A DNA stretch of 18,766 nt from Nitrospirales bacterium. GTDB taxonomy: Bacteria; Nitrospirota; Nitrospiria; Nitrospirales; UBA8639. A program made the position numbers and the translations under genes. The notes beneath the pieces were generated by a model that made no database searches, was not told the DNA's origin, and saw nothing but the letters and a program-made list of their open reading frames with translations. Position 1 is the first letter of the stretch, and each line of letters opens with the position of its first letter. The stretch spans positions 1-18,766 of the forward strand of contig JAJDBO010000152.1 in assembly GCA_029261305.1 (NCBI GenBank), given 5' to 3'. Of this stretch, positions 6,908 to 16,149 are shown one piece after another.

Positions 6908-8515
6908 CTATCCCATTTCAAGCAGATCATGATCGGGGTTTCGTTCTTTGGCAAAGTTTTTGGACCAGGGCGATCGGAAGAGGACCACAGGGCGATCCTG
7001 CTGATCTTTGACGACCATGGCGTCGGATGGCGGGCGAAACGTCGTCACATCTCCAACGAGCCAGGAGCTACATTCAAATGACAAGGGTTCCAATCGTGTT
7101 TCCACGCGGTATTCATTTCGAAGGCGAAATTGAAGCACATCAAATTGTAGGCGACCGACCGCAGCGACAAAAAATTCTAATTCATCCAGACTTTTCATAA
7201 TCTGGACCGTACCTTCGGCCGCCATCTGAACCATACCCTTGTCAAAGGCCTTACGCTTGCCCACATCAGTCGGATGAATTCGTGCAAACACTTCAGCTTG
7301 AAATTGCGGGAGTGGTTTGTAATTAAAACCATCTTGCATGGAAATGGTGTCACCAATGGCGAACTGTCCGGGGTTGATGATGCCGATAATATCGCCAGGA
7401 TAGGCCATGTCCACGGTATTGCGTTCGCTGGCTACCAGGCTGTGTGGACGAGACAGCCGCACTTCGCTTTTTAATCGATGGTGTTTCACGACCATGTCGC
7501 GTTCAAATCGTCCGGAGCAGACACGGAGGAATGCCGTACTGTCGCGGTGACGTGGGTTCATGTTGGCTTGGAGTTTAAAGACATAGGCACTAAAGGGGGT
7601 GTCGATCGGATCAACGACGACTTCCTCTCCATCGGATCGATTGGCGGTACGTGGTGTCGCCGCAGGCGCCATGTTCACAAAAGCGTCAAAAAAGTTTTCT
7701 ACGCCGAAATTAGTGAGGGCCGAAGCAAAAAAGACGGGTGTGACTTCCCCACGCAAAAACTTTTCCTCGGAAAATGGATTACCAGCAATTTCCAGAAGTT
7801 CTAAATCATGAAGAACTTGAGTGAGGACTTCCTCTTCGATGAGGGCTTTAGCTTCTGGACTGTCCAGCGATAGTTCGGTCCGGCTCGCCTTGGTGGCTCC
7901 ACCGGCGGCCATTTTTTTAAAGACTGACACTTCTTTACTCGCTCGATCGACCACCCCCACAAACTGTTGTCCTGACCCGACTGGCCAGTTCACGGCGCTG
8001 GCATGAATGCCAAGGACCTCTTCAACTTCGGCCATCAGGTCCAAAGGCGCACGCCCAGGCAGATCCATTTTGTTGATGAGGGTGAGCACTGGAATTTTTC
8101 GTAACCGGCAGACTTCGAATAATTTTCGCGTTTGGGTTTCGACACCCTTGGCAGCATCGATCACCATGATGGCGCTATCTGCTGCTGTGAGTGTGCGGTA
8201 GGTGTCTTCACAAAAATCTTGGTGACCTGGAGTATCCAGAACATTAATGACTGCATTTTTGTAGGGAAATTGCATGGCGGAGGCCGTAATGGAAATCCCG
8301 CGTTCTTGTTCCATCCCCATCCAATCCGATGTGGCGGTCGTGGCACTTTTGCGGCTCCCGACCATTCCAGCGGTTCGGACCATGCCGGAATAGAGAAGAA
8401 GTTTTTCTGTGACGGTGGTTTTCCCAGCATCGGGGTGACTAATGATGGCAAAGGTCCGGCGTTTTTTCGCCTGAGCGCGGACATCGTTTTGGATTTGTGT
8501 GTCGTAGGAAGCCAT
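6908..8515 (-). CDS. prfC: Peptide chain release factor 3
   Basis: 535 residues, the normal length for RF3. It is a translational GTPase that removes RF1 and RF2 from the ribosome after peptide release. The G domain has the P-loop SHPDAGKT (26-33), the SDWMGMEQERGISI switch region (63-76), DTPGH (94-98) and NKMD (148-151). The SDWM...ERGISI form separates RF3 from EF-G, LepA and TypA. The C-terminal part (about 300-535) fits RF3 domains II and III, including GRLQFDVLQFRL. The start ATG at 8515 has only an A-rich, SD-poor leader. It stands alone: 151 bases before sdhA and 169 bases after the TolC-like gene. I saw no clear terminator on either side, so read-through from the efflux operon is possible. 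Confidence 0.96.
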   Translation of the reverse strand: MASYDTQIQNDVRAQAKKRRTFAIISHPDAGKTTVTEKLLLYSGMVRTAGMVGSRKSATTATSDWMGMEQERGISITASAMQFPYKNAVINVLDTPGHQDFCEDTYRTLTAADSAIMVIDAAKGVETQTRKLFEVCRLRKIPVLTLINKMDLPGRAPLDLMAEVEEVLGIHASAVNWPVGSGQQFVGVVDRASKEVSVFKKMAAGGATKASRTELSLDSPEAKALIEEEVLTQVLHDLELLEIAGNPFSEEKFLRGEVTPVFFASALTNFGVENFFDAFVNMAPAATPRTANRSDGEEVVVDPIDTPFSAYVFKLQANMNPRHRDSTAFLRVCSGRFERDMVVKHHRLKSEVRLSRPHSLVASERNTVDMAYPGDIIGIINPGQFAIGDTISMQDGFNYKPLPQFQAEVFARIHPTDVGKRKAFDKGMVQMAAEGTVQIMKSLDELEFFVAAVGRLQFDVLQFRLRNEYRVETRLEPLSFECSSWLVGDVTTFRPPSDAMVVKDQQDRPVVLFRSPWSKNFAKERNPDHDLLEMG

Positions 8516-8684
8516 AATGTTTTTTTGTCTTTGAATCTAATCGGTAAAATTTTGATTTGTCTTAGCGAAACACCCAAACCGGGATTCCCGCGAGAAACTG
8601 CGAGAATGATGGTTGGGATTCCTGAAGGCAAACTTCCGACCCGACTTTATCTTTCCATGTTTTAATAGATTTTTGGAGTTCTGG

Positions 8685-10061
8685 CTAGAGGGTGTCGAGT
8701 TGGCCTTGGGCTCTGGCCAGACTCACGCGCGATGCATTGAAATTGAATAAGCCTTCGATCAGGTTGTCTCGGGCTTGGGCGACCGAGGTTTGGGCATTGG
8801 TGACTTCGATATTGGTGGCGACACCGACGGCAAACCGTTGGCGGGCTAAGTCCAGTTCTTTGAGTGAGAGGCGAAGCCCATTCTGCGCCACGGTGACCTG
8901 TTGTTGGGTGGATTCCAGTGTGAGAAGTGCATCGCGAACTTCCAAGGCAACCTGGTAGCGAATATCCTTAGAGCGAAGGGTTTCTTGGCGAACGAGGCTT
9001 CGGCTTTCGGATATTCGGCCTTCCCGTTGCCCCCCATCAAAAATCGGAATCGACAAGAGCAATTGGACATTGTCCGTGGTCAAGGCATCGGGAATTTGAC
9101 TGCCAATCATACCCACATCTCCACTGCCGGTTAACGATGGCACGCGTTCCATGGTGGTTGAACTCAAAGACAGTTCAGCCAAGCGTTCCCGTTTCTTTTG
9201 CGCCTTAAGTTCTACCCGATTTTCGGTCGCGACCTGTAGCGCTTCCTTGATGGTTTGCTCTTGCATCTCACGCAATTTTAGTTCGTCGGTGAGGACGAGT
9301 GTCACGTCGAAGGAAAGCCCCATTCCCCGCAGAAGATTGAGTTTGGCGCGATCGAAATCATTGCGTGAAACCAGGAGGCGCTGTTTTTCATTTTCTAATT
9401 GAACCTTGGCTCGTGTGATATCCAGGCTGGTGGCCATTCCTGCATATTTTCGCTCCACGGCTAGCCGAAGGAGTTCATTGTTCAACTTTACATCTGCCAT
9501 CCTGGCCATTACCGCGGCCCTGGCTCGCAGGGTTTCCAAATATGCTAATCCAACCGTAGCCATGGTATCCATCTTGTTCGCCTCTGAATCTAAGCTAGAC
9601 ACTTCGATGTTGGTGCGAGCAGCGCGCCATTTTTGGATAAGGCTAAGGCTGAAAATGTTTTGGGTGAGAGATACGCGAGCTTCGTAAAAATCCCGTGGGC
9701 TTGAGACGCCAGGACTTCCCGCGAAATTTCCCAGGAACAATCGACGACGGGCTCCACTAGCTCTCGCGGACACATTCGGGAGAAGGGTGCCAAGTTGGGT
9801 AAAGGCCTGGTCTTCAGCCTGGGTAATCCGTTCCTTGAACAGTTGAACCGTTGGGTTTTCATCAACCGCGGCTTTCATCGCGTCACGTAGGCTTAATCGT
9901 AGCTCCGGAGATTTTTGACTGGGTGGTGGTTCGTCTTGGGCATAGACAGGGTTTCCAACGCCGAACAACAAAAAAGTACCGGCAAGAAAAAGCGCGGTAG
10001 GTGTGAGCAATGATGCTACCGACTTTCTACTGGCTGATGTGAAGTTGCTCCAATCGATCAT
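8685..10061 (-). CDS. TolC-family outer-membrane efflux channel
   Basis: 458 residues. A signal peptide with an unusually long polar N-region (hydrophobic core about 17-36) is probably cleaved after VYA at residue 41. Two outer-membrane efflux protein repeats follow, roughly 54-245 and 260-455. They have the long coiled-coil helices and typical motifs such as ARARQ/LARQRFAVGVATNIEVTNAQ near the end of the second repeat. The protein should form the trimeric exit duct for the pump encoded just upstream. Its ATG overlaps the RND stop as ATGA, and it is the last gene of the tetR-adaptor-pump-channel operon. No lipobox is seen, unlike OprM-type channels. Confidence 0.93.
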   Translation of the reverse strand: MIDWSNFTSASRKSVASLLTPTALFLAGTFLLFGVGNPVYAQDEPPPSQKSPELRLSLRDAMKAAVDENPTVQLFKERITQAEDQAFTQLGTLLPNVSARASGARRRLFLGNFAGSPGVSSPRDFYEARVSLTQNIFSLSLIQKWRAARTNIEVSSLDSEANKMDTMATVGLAYLETLRARAAVMARMADVKLNNELLRLAVERKYAGMATSLDITRAKVQLENEKQRLLVSRNDFDRAKLNLLRGMGLSFDVTLVLTDELKLREMQEQTIKEALQVATENRVELKAQKKRERLAELSLSSTTMERVPSLTGSGDVGMIGSQIPDALTTDNVQLLLSIPIFDGGQREGRISESRSLVRQETLRSKDIRYQVALEVRDALLTLESTQQQVTVAQNGLRLSLKELDLARQRFAVGVATNIEVTNAQTSVAQARDNLIEGLFNFNASRVSLARAQGQLDTL

Positions 10062-13000
10062 GACGTTTCTTGCGCTCCCTCTGGGACCACTTCACTCTGG
10101 GCTGCTACACCTTGCCGTTTGAGCTTCCATTCCATGACTAGACTGAAAAGTGCTGGTACCACCAGAAGGGTAAACACTGTGGACATGACCAACCCGCCGA
10201 GTACGACACTTCCAATGCCGCGGTAGAGTTCCGAGCCAGCACCGGAGGATAACACCAGCGGAAGAAGTCCAAACGTCGTGGTTAACATGCTCATCATGAT
10301 AGGCCGAATTCTAGATCGAACCGATTCTGAAATGGCTTGCCGCACGGACATGCCCCCAACGATTTGCGTCTTCTCTGAGGTGGAAAGATTTCGCCGATTG
10401 GGGTCCATGAAGTTTAACGCTTGATGGACAACCAATATCGCATTGTTGACGACCACACCAATCAGAATGATAAAGCCAAGCATTGTGAGGACATCTAATG
10501 GTTGGTAGGTCACAAAGAGGTTGACGAGGCCTAACCCGAGAATCCCTCCTGCCGCGGCTAATGGCACGCTAAAGATAATCACAAAGGGGTACAAGAAGCT
10601 TTCAAACAAGGCGGCCATCAATAAATAGGTGATAAGCAAGGCCAACAGGAAATTGTATTTTAGGGCATCATAGGTTTTGCTAAGATCATCGGCGGTCCCG
10701 GAGAGTCGAGTGTTGTACAATCGTCCCAAATTTCCGCTTTCTTTGATCGGAAGAAGGACTTGAGTTTGAATGAGTTCCATCGCGGTTTCCAATGGCATTT
10801 GTCCCGAAGGAATGACCTGGACTGTGATGGCTCGTTCTCGTTCCAAATGATTGATCTGTTCAGGCCCGGCGACGAGTTCGACATCCGCAATATCGCCTAC
10901 GGTGGTGAGATTTCCTCCTCGGGTATAGATGGGAAGGTTCGCCAAATCTTGCGTACGATTAGCAAAGCGATCTACCCCTCGAATCGTCAAATCAATCTCA
11001 TCCCCTTCAAATTGATAATCACTGGCTTTGGCGCCATCGACTAAGGCATCAATCGTAAAGCCCAATTCTTGATTGGTCATTTGCACATCGGCCGCACGAT
11101 CGCGATTGAGACGAACACGAACCTCCGGGCTTCCCAGATCCAGGCTTGGTTTGGGCCTAACTTGAGCATTGGGCATCACACCTCTGACCTTTCCAAATAT
11201 TTGGCCACCTAGTGCCACGAGGGTATCCATTTCTGGCCCAGTGATTTCGATATCAATATTACGACCTTCCCCTAGACCACGTTGAAACAGACCGCGTTGG
11301 GTTACGATAGCTATAACCCCGGGAATATCAGCCATGGCGCGACGGAACACGGGTATTAATTTTTTAATCTGTGCGTCATCATTAGTTCGTCCCCCCATAA
11401 AGACCGAGCGGCCACGTGCCACATAGAAAAAGTTTCGAATACTTGGGCCGTCTAAGGCTGCTTCCTCTGGGCTTCCAGGTTTGGCATCCCAATGCGGCGC
11501 GAGCACAGCTTCAATGGTCTCCCCCATCTTAATAAATTCATCAATGTTATATCCCGGCGGAGGGAGCACGATGCCAATAATCAGATTACGGTTTCCTTCA
11601 GGCAGGTATTCAGCTTTGGGGAGGAAGAGCCACGTTATGCCAATAGCCAAGAGGGTTAATCCGAGGACAATCCCTATCCGTACGCGCACACTTCCGGACA
11701 TCCAATAGATGAAGTCTCCGATCCGGTCCGAACTCAACCCCAACCGTTCAGCCAATCGATGCCCGCCGTCGGCTAATTCAAGGGCTAAGATTTTTACACG
11801 TGATCTTGGAATTTCAGAACTTTTCTCCTGATTCTTTGTTTTCAAAATACGTGCAGAAAGGCAAGGGATTACCGTAATCGATACGATTAAACTCAAGCCA
11901 ACTCCCGCGCTGATTGCTATCGCGATATCTCGAAATAATTGTCCGGATTGTTCCTCAATGAACACGATTGGTACAAATACGGCGATGGTGGTCAAGGTGC
12001 TGGCGAGCACTGCGCCCCAGACTTCCGTGGTGCCATCGTAGGCTGCTTGGAAGAGCGGCTTTCCCGCTTCACGGTGACGGTAGATGTTTTCCAGCACGAC
12101 GATGGAGTTATCGACTAACATCCCTGCCGCGAAAGTCATTCCTGCGAGGCTGATGACATTAATGTTCCGATCCAACACCCATAGCGCAATGAATGTGCCC
12201 ATGATGCTGATAGGAATGGCCAGGCCAATAACCAGCGTGGTACTTCCGGTTCGCAGGAAGAGAAACAAAATGGTAATGGCCAGGAGGCTACCGATGACGA
12301 GATTTTGTTGGACCAAGGTGAGGGAGCTATAGACATAGTCCGTTTCATCGTACACTTGAAAGAGTTTGAACCCTCGTCGTTGCAGAAGGTCGCTGTTGAG
12401 GTCGGCAACCGCTTCTCTCAGGTTCGCCATCGTGTCTAAAATATTTGCGCCGGTTTCACGAATGGCATTCACAGCAATGGAGTTTTCTCCCATTTGCCGT
12501 ACCACATGAGAAGGATCCTTGTAGGCCACGCTTACTGTAGCGACATCGTGAACATACACTGGAGCCCCGTTGCGTCGGGCAATGATGACATTGCCAACGT
12601 CGGTTGGGCTTTTGTATTCCCCCACGGTTCGGACGGCATAGGAGCGTTTCCCTTCGTCGAAATCCCCAGCACTAAAATCTCGATTTTCCAAATCAAGGGC
12701 CTGGGCTAATTCTCTGACCGTCAGCGATCGTATGGCCAACTTTCCAGGATCAACGAGGACTTGGAGCTCCCGCTCTCGCCCACCATACACGTTGGAGGCG
12801 GCCACCCCGGGAATTCGCTCGAATCGAGCTTTAATCACATCCTCTGCAAAGTCTCGCATCGTTTCGATATCGGTAGGGTTGCCTTCCAGGGGTTTAAAAA
12901 TGAACCATCCCATGGCACTCCCACGAGTATCGGCGCTGCTGATCACGGGTTCGTCAACTTCGTCAGGATAATTTTTGACTTGGTTGAGCCGGTTCGACAC

Positions 13001-13321
13001 TCGAAGCAAGGCGGTATCCGTATCGGTCCCTGTTGGAAAGCGAAGCACGATTTTTGCGGAATTGTAGGAACTCTCCCCCATCATTTTCTCAAGACCCTCG
13101 ACGCGGTTGAGCTGTTCTTCTTGCTCATCAACAATTTCGCGTTCGACTTCATGGGGACTGGCACCTTGCCATCGTGTTTCTACTGAAATTTCGGGCTTGG
13201 AGACATCAGGTGTTAATTGGACAGGAAGTTTGGTGAGCGACACTACGCCGAACAATACAAGAAGGATGACCCCAACGGTGGTGGTCACTGGATAACGAAT
13301 GGCAAATTGAATAATACTCAT
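10058..13321 (-). CDS. RND multidrug-type efflux pump, inner-membrane permease (HAE1-like)
   Basis: 1087 residues, slightly longer than AcrB, with the full RND plan: a first helix at about 12-30, a large periplasmic loop, helices 2-6 at about 338-490, a second loop, and helices 8-12 near the C-terminus. A cytoplasmic insert of about 55 residues follows helix 6 and accounts for part of the extra length. The family uses the proton gradient to push compounds from periplasm or inner membrane into the TolC-type duct. In helix 4 the relay Asp404 is present (GMLVDNSIVVLENI), but the second Asp of AcrB is Asn405. In helix 10 the AcrB Lys940 position is Asn959 (VVVNNAILVV). The helix 11 Arg is kept (RIRPIMM). 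The sequence looks like a drug or organic-compound exporter, not a CusA-type metal pump. Both ends overlap the neighbouring genes by four bases. Confidence 0.95.
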   Translation of the reverse strand: MSIIQFAIRYPVTTTVGVILLVLFGVVSLTKLPVQLTPDVSKPEISVETRWQGASPHEVEREIVDEQEEQLNRVEGLEKMMGESSYNSAKIVLRFPTGTDTDTALLRVSNRLNQVKNYPDEVDEPVISSADTRGSAMGWFIFKPLEGNPTDIETMRDFAEDVIKARFERIPGVAASNVYGGRERELQVLVDPGKLAIRSLTVRELAQALDLENRDFSAGDFDEGKRSYAVRTVGEYKSPTDVGNVIIARRNGAPVYVHDVATVSVAYKDPSHVVRQMGENSIAVNAIRETGANILDTMANLREAVADLNSDLLQRRGFKLFQVYDETDYVYSSLTLVQQNLVIGSLLAITILFLFLRTGSTTLVIGLAIPISIMGTFIALWVLDRNINVISLAGMTFAAGMLVDNSIVVLENIYRHREAGKPLFQAAYDGTTEVWGAVLASTLTTIAVFVPIVFIEEQSGQLFRDIAIAISAGVGLSLIVSITVIPCLSARILKTKNQEKSSEIPRSRVKILALELADGGHRLAERLGLSSDRIGDFIYWMSGSVRVRIGIVLGLTLLAIGITWLFLPKAEYLPEGNRNLIIGIVLPPPGYNIDEFIKMGETIEAVLAPHWDAKPGSPEEAALDGPSIRNFFYVARGRSVFMGGRTNDDAQIKKLIPVFRRAMADIPGVIAIVTQRGLFQRGLGEGRNIDIEITGPEMDTLVALGGQIFGKVRGVMPNAQVRPKPSLDLGSPEVRVRLNRDRAADVQMTNQELGFTIDALVDGAKASDYQFEGDEIDLTIRGVDRFANRTQDLANLPIYTRGGNLTTVGDIADVELVAGPEQINHLERERAITVQVIPSGQMPLETAMELIQTQVLLPIKESGNLGRLYNTRLSGTADDLSKTYDALKYNFLLALLITYLLMAALFESFLYPFVIIFSVPLAAAGGILGLGLVNLFVTYQPLDVLTMLGFIILIGVVVNNAILVVHQALNFMDPNRRNLSTSEKTQIVGGMSVRQAISESVRSRIRPIMMSMLTTTFGLLPLVLSSGAGSELYRGIGSVVLGGLVMSTVFTLLVVPALFSLVMEWKLKRQGVAAQSEVVPEGAQETS

Positions 13322-14433
13322 GGGGTAGTTTGCGGATCTTTAAGAATTCGAACAGGTTGTCCCGGAAACAATCGTTCATTGCCTTCGACAACCACGGACA
13401 TGCCTTCTTGTACTTCGCCGGTGATTTCAACTATTTCATCTAAATGTACGACCGATTTTACTGGCACTTGCCCGACAGTCCCTTCATTGACCAGAAAGAC
13501 AAATTCCCGTCCGCCTCGAAGCACCAGCGCGTCTTTGGGAATGACCACGCCATCATGCGGGCGGCCCACCTGAAGAGTGACACGAGAGACCATTCCGCTT
13601 TTAATCTTGAGGTTGGGATTGGGAATATCGAATTTCACGGGGAAAGTCCTGGCTGCACGATCGGCCTGCGCGACAACGGAAAAGACGGTGCCTTGGACGG
13701 ATACGTCAGGGAGGCCATCAAATGTGACCTGAACAGAATCACCAATGGTGAGGTCCCCTACATATCGTTCTGGAAGGGGCACTTCGACTTGGAGATGAGA
13801 CACATCAACGAGCTCAACAATTTGTCCGCCTTCCTCCACCCATTGTCCAATTTCAGTGAATTCTTGGGTCACCCATCCGTCAAATGGAGCAACAATTTGG
13901 GATTTCTTTAATTGATCTTTTACGCGACGGATTTCTGTGTCCAATTGAGAGAGTCGTTCCCGCAACGCGCCCTCTTCGGTTTGGGCATCGTCAAATTCCT
14001 TTTGCGTGACGAGTTCCTTTTCAAACAAGACGCGTACGCGTCCAAGATCTTGTTTGGCTTGGCGATACCGAGTTCGGGCTTCCCGGTGGGAGGCTAGAGC
14101 CGAATCCAGTTGAATGTTCAGGGTTTCGGTGCGCAATCGTGCTAAGAGTTGACCACGCATCACCTGCATGCCTTCTTTTACGGGAAAGACTTGGACGAGG
14201 CCCTCGATCTCACTGGCCACGATACTGCGCTTCCAGGGTTCAACGGTGCCGACGAGCGTCACTGATTGGTGGATCGGTTGCTTCATGACCATGGCGACTC
14301 GAACGGGCGTAGGAGGGCGACCTTTGGGAGGAGTTGCCGCCTGTTGCTCGCTACATGCTGCCGTGACCAAGAGTACTCCAGCGCTAAGGATGGAAATGGC
14401 CATTTTATTTGCAGAGGAGAGGTTCATATTCAT
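13318..14433 (-). CDS. RND efflux periplasmic adaptor (membrane fusion protein)
   Basis: 371 residues. The N-terminus is a signal sequence ending in VTAAC (Cys27). This resembles a lipoprotein site, although Thr at -3 is unusual, so lipidation is likely but not certain. The lipoyl-like domain is seen as VEPWKRSIVASEIEGLVQ and VKEGMQVMRGQLLARL (about 62-105). A coiled-coil hairpin follows at about 108-175, then the second half of the lipoyl domain (IVAPFDGWVTQEF) and a beta-barrel and membrane-proximal region to the end (IPKDALVLRGG, VVEGNERLFPGQPV). It bridges the RND pump and the TolC-like channel. It starts 12 bases after the tetR stop and shares four bases with the pump gene. An alternative ATG lies two codons in; neither start has a strong ribosome binding site. 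Confidence 0.93.
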   Translation of the reverse strand: MNMNLSSANKMAISILSAGVLLVTAACSEQQAATPPKGRPPTPVRVAMVMKQPIHQSVTLVGTVEPWKRSIVASEIEGLVQVFPVKEGMQVMRGQLLARLRTETLNIQLDSALASHREARTRYRQAKQDLGRVRVLFEKELVTQKEFDDAQTEEGALRERLSQLDTEIRRVKDQLKKSQIVAPFDGWVTQEFTEIGQWVEEGGQIVELVDVSHLQVEVPLPERYVGDLTIGDSVQVTFDGLPDVSVQGTVFSVVAQADRAARTFPVKFDIPNPNLKIKSGMVSRVTLQVGRPHDGVVIPKDALVLRGGREFVFLVNEGTVGQVPVKSVVHLDEIVEITGEVQEGMSVVVEGNERLFPGQPVRILKDPQTTP

Positions 14434-14445
14434 GATAAAGATATT

Positions 14446-15099
14446 CTACATCACACGCCGAATGTAACTTGGTTTGTGTTCTTTTTGGATCCCGTTCAAA
14501 AATAACGAACTAATGAGGTTGCGTTTATCGATCAATGATCCACTGGGTTTCGCCTGCAATATCCAGACGTACATGGTGGAGTTCAACATCCCATGTAAGG
14601 CAAAGGCGCCATCTTTAGGATCAATTTTTCTGAATTCTTTGGTCCGAATTCCTTGGCGAATCAGGTCTGCGACTAAGTCAACTTGGGCCATATAGAGTTT
14701 CCAGACGCGTTCTCCAAACGCACTTTTGATGGTCCATTCAAATCCACTCCACTCAGAAACATAGATCCGAAAAAAGTCACGATGGCGATCAGCGTAATCG
14801 AGTTTGACCTGAATGAAGGCCTGGAGCTTATCGCTAGGTGTTTCTACTTGTGATATTTCTTCATCAAGGAGTGCCGCTAATTCTTCGACTTTGGCTTCGA
14901 CGATTGATATGTAAATCTCTTCTTTGCTTTTAAAGAATCGATAGACCGTCCCCATGGCAAACTGGGCCGCGGTCGCAATTTCTGCCATGCTGGTTTTAAA
15001 AAACCCGTTTTTAGAAAACAGGCATTCCGCCGCCGCCAGAATTTCCTGCCGCCGTGCTTCATATTCCCGCTGTTTGCGCTTTTCTCGATGATCAATCAT
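14446..15099 (-). CDS. TetR/AcrR-family transcriptional regulator of the efflux operon
   Basis: 217 residues. The N-terminal TetR DNA-binding domain spans about 14-60: RQEILAAAECLFSKNGFFKTSMAEIATAA, then the recognition-helix segment FAMGTVYRFFKSKEEIY. The remaining helices form the variable ligand-binding and dimer domain, including the DYADRHRDFFRIYVSE segment, which is common in AcrR-like repressors. Unlike most efflux regulators, which are divergent, it is the first gene of the operon it should control. Adaptor, pump and channel follow within 12 bases or overlap. The promoter just upstream lies inside an inverted repeat (15121-15179), so self-repression relieved by a pump substrate is likely. 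The ligand is unknown. The ATG has no visible Shine-Dalgarno. Confidence 0.92.
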   Translation of the reverse strand: MIDHREKRKQREYEARRQEILAAAECLFSKNGFFKTSMAEIATAAQFAMGTVYRFFKSKEEIYISIVEAKVEELAALLDEEISQVETPSDKLQAFIQVKLDYADRHRDFFRIYVSEWSGFEWTIKSAFGERVWKLYMAQVDLVADLIRQGIRTKEFRKIDPKDGAFALHGMLNSTMYVWILQAKPSGSLIDKRNLISSLFLNGIQKEHKPSYIRRVM

Positions 15100-15120
15100 G
15101 AGTGAATGAAGCTACCAGTG

Positions 15121-15179
15121 AGTGAAGCATTATTCTATCTCACGAATAAAAATTCTACAAGATAGAATAGTCATTCACT
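15121..15179. promoter_or_regulatory. Long inverted repeat over the promoter, likely TetR operator
   Basis: TATTCTATCT (15131-15140) and AGATAGAATA (15160-15169) are perfect 10-bp inverted arms separated by 19 bases. Extending outward to 20-bp arms (15121-15140 and 15160-15179) keeps 17 of 20 positions complementary, because AGTGAA and TTCACT also match. A third ATTCTA at 15152-15157 makes a compact ATTCTA-N5-TAGAAT palindrome (15152-15168), the usual size of a TetR operator. AGTGAATGA also occurs at 15101-15109 and inverted at 15171-15179. A bound dimer would cover the -10 or -35. Confidence 0.6.
15132..15160 (-). promoter_or_regulatory. Promoter of the tetR-efflux operon
   Basis: On the minus strand, TTGTAG (15160-15155), a spacer of exactly 17 bases and TAGAAT (15137-15132) form a good sigma70-type promoter. 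Transcription would start near 15125, leaving about 26 bases before the tetR ATG. The -10 lies wholly within one arm of the inverted repeat and the -35 touches the other. Confidence 0.6.
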
Positions 15180-15234
15180 TTTTATGGATTCGGCACAACC
15201 AATCGATGGCTTGAATGGCCATGGGGTAAAAATA

Positions 15235-15933
15235 TTACTGTGAGGCGTCTTTGGGGTCGCTGAGTGGAGGAAGCGCAGGGAGGATGTCAGAATTTGATGG
15301 GGAATTGCTATCAGAGCCATTGGGCGTTCCTCCGGAGACCCCTCCGGAGACAATAAAGGCCATGACTTCTGAACTTTCCGCGTCGATAGGTCGAACTTGA
15401 TCTTTGGGGAACACCAATAAATTCCCGGCGAAATTATAAGATTGAGGAAAGTATACGGCGACATGATCTGGCTGGCCAAACATATCCATACTTTTTCTCG
15501 TGACAAACCCGATGGCTTCGGCATGGCCGCCTGGAACCAGGGAGACCATGACCGGTTGATCAAACCGCTTTTTCTCACCCATAAATGCTTCAATAAGATC
15601 TTTCAGTGAGGTATAGACCAGTTTGATAAAGGGAGTGCGGGTCAATAACTTCTCAAATGAGCCAAGGGCTCCTCGAAAAAAGACATTCGAGGCTAGGCGT
15701 CCAGCTAGGACGATCAAAATGATTGTGATCAGAAACCCCAAGCCGGGGATGGGGATGTTCAGCCACCCGTCTATGACCTCAAAGACTTTGAGTACGACGA
15801 CTACCGTGACTACTACAGGAACAAGAAGAAAGAGACCCTCAAAGAAATTTCGAGTTAACTCATTCATGTCCCAGCGTTTGGGTACGGCTTGTTCTTTCAG
15901 GGATTTGAGGACGTCTTTCCAATCAACAGGCAT
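15235..15933 (-). CDS. DUF502 family inner-membrane protein
   Basis: 232 residues. Two membrane helices at about 29-50 (FFEGLFLLVPVVVTVVVVLKV) and 64-84 (LGFLITIILIVLAGRLASNVF) are followed by the conserved family core: GSFEKLLTRTPFIKLVYTSLKDLIEAF (91-117), VSLVPGGHAEAIGFVT (130-145) and VYFPQSYNFAGNLLVFPKDQV (160-180). The C-terminal 35 residues are a Ser/Pro/Gly-rich disordered tail. DUF502 proteins are widespread, and a role in membrane or cell-envelope homeostasis is only suspected. The start at 15933 has AGGAAA about ten bases upstream; an ATG 22 codons in lacks a site. It lies 135 bases upstream of tetR on the same strand. I see no terminator between them, but tetR has its own promoter. 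Confidence 0.88.
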   Translation of the reverse strand: MPVDWKDVLKSLKEQAVPKRWDMNELTRNFFEGLFLLVPVVVTVVVVLKVFEVIDGWLNIPIPGLGFLITIILIVLAGRLASNVFFRGALGSFEKLLTRTPFIKLVYTSLKDLIEAFMGEKKRFDQPVMVSLVPGGHAEAIGFVTRKSMDMFGQPDHVAVYFPQSYNFAGNLLVFPKDQVRPIDAESSEVMAFIVSGGVSGGTPNGSDSNSPSNSDILPALPPLSDPKDASQ

Positions 15934-16149
15934 GGGATTTGTTTTTCCTGATAAAAACCTATGGCAACGGACTCTACCTATTCATCGAATAAATTTCCTC
16001 GATTCTTGACTCTACCGGGGAAACATGGTTGAGACAAGGGGGGCTGAAGCTGGCTCATTGAGGAATGTTTGATGCGGCAATGAGATTTGACAGGCAGGTT
16101 GCCAAGTCGTCACATTTACAGAATTACGTTACCCATAAGGAGAATTATC
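15934..16149. other. Divergent intergenic region between DUF502 and the small-protein gene
   Basis: 216 bases. It holds a 9-bp direct repeat GACTCTACC (15970-15978 and 16008-16016), a short palindrome TATTC-ATC-GAATA (15979-15991), and an exact TTGACA at 16087-16092. That -35 is followed after 18 bases only by a weak CACATT, so a promoter for the small protein is possible but not firm. No gene is seen. Confidence 0.4.

Noticed and set aside
8132..8665. Plus-strand open frame of 177 codons overlapping the prfC start
   Set aside because: Mostly antisense to the prfC G domain; the extra part in the gap has no start signal or recognisable sequence.
8516..8684. Terminator between the TolC-like gene and prfC
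   Set aside because: Only a four-base stem (GAAG/CTTC) and no T-run; not supportable.
12761..13186. Plus-strand open frame of 141 codons opposite the RND pump
   Set aside because: A shadow of the conserved RND N-terminal region.
13444..13911. Plus-strand open frame of 155 codons opposite the adaptor gene
   Set aside because: Antisense to the adaptor beta-barrel; no independent support.
15180..15234. Terminator after DUF502
   Set aside because: Only a short ATGGC/GCCAT stem without a T-run follows the stop.
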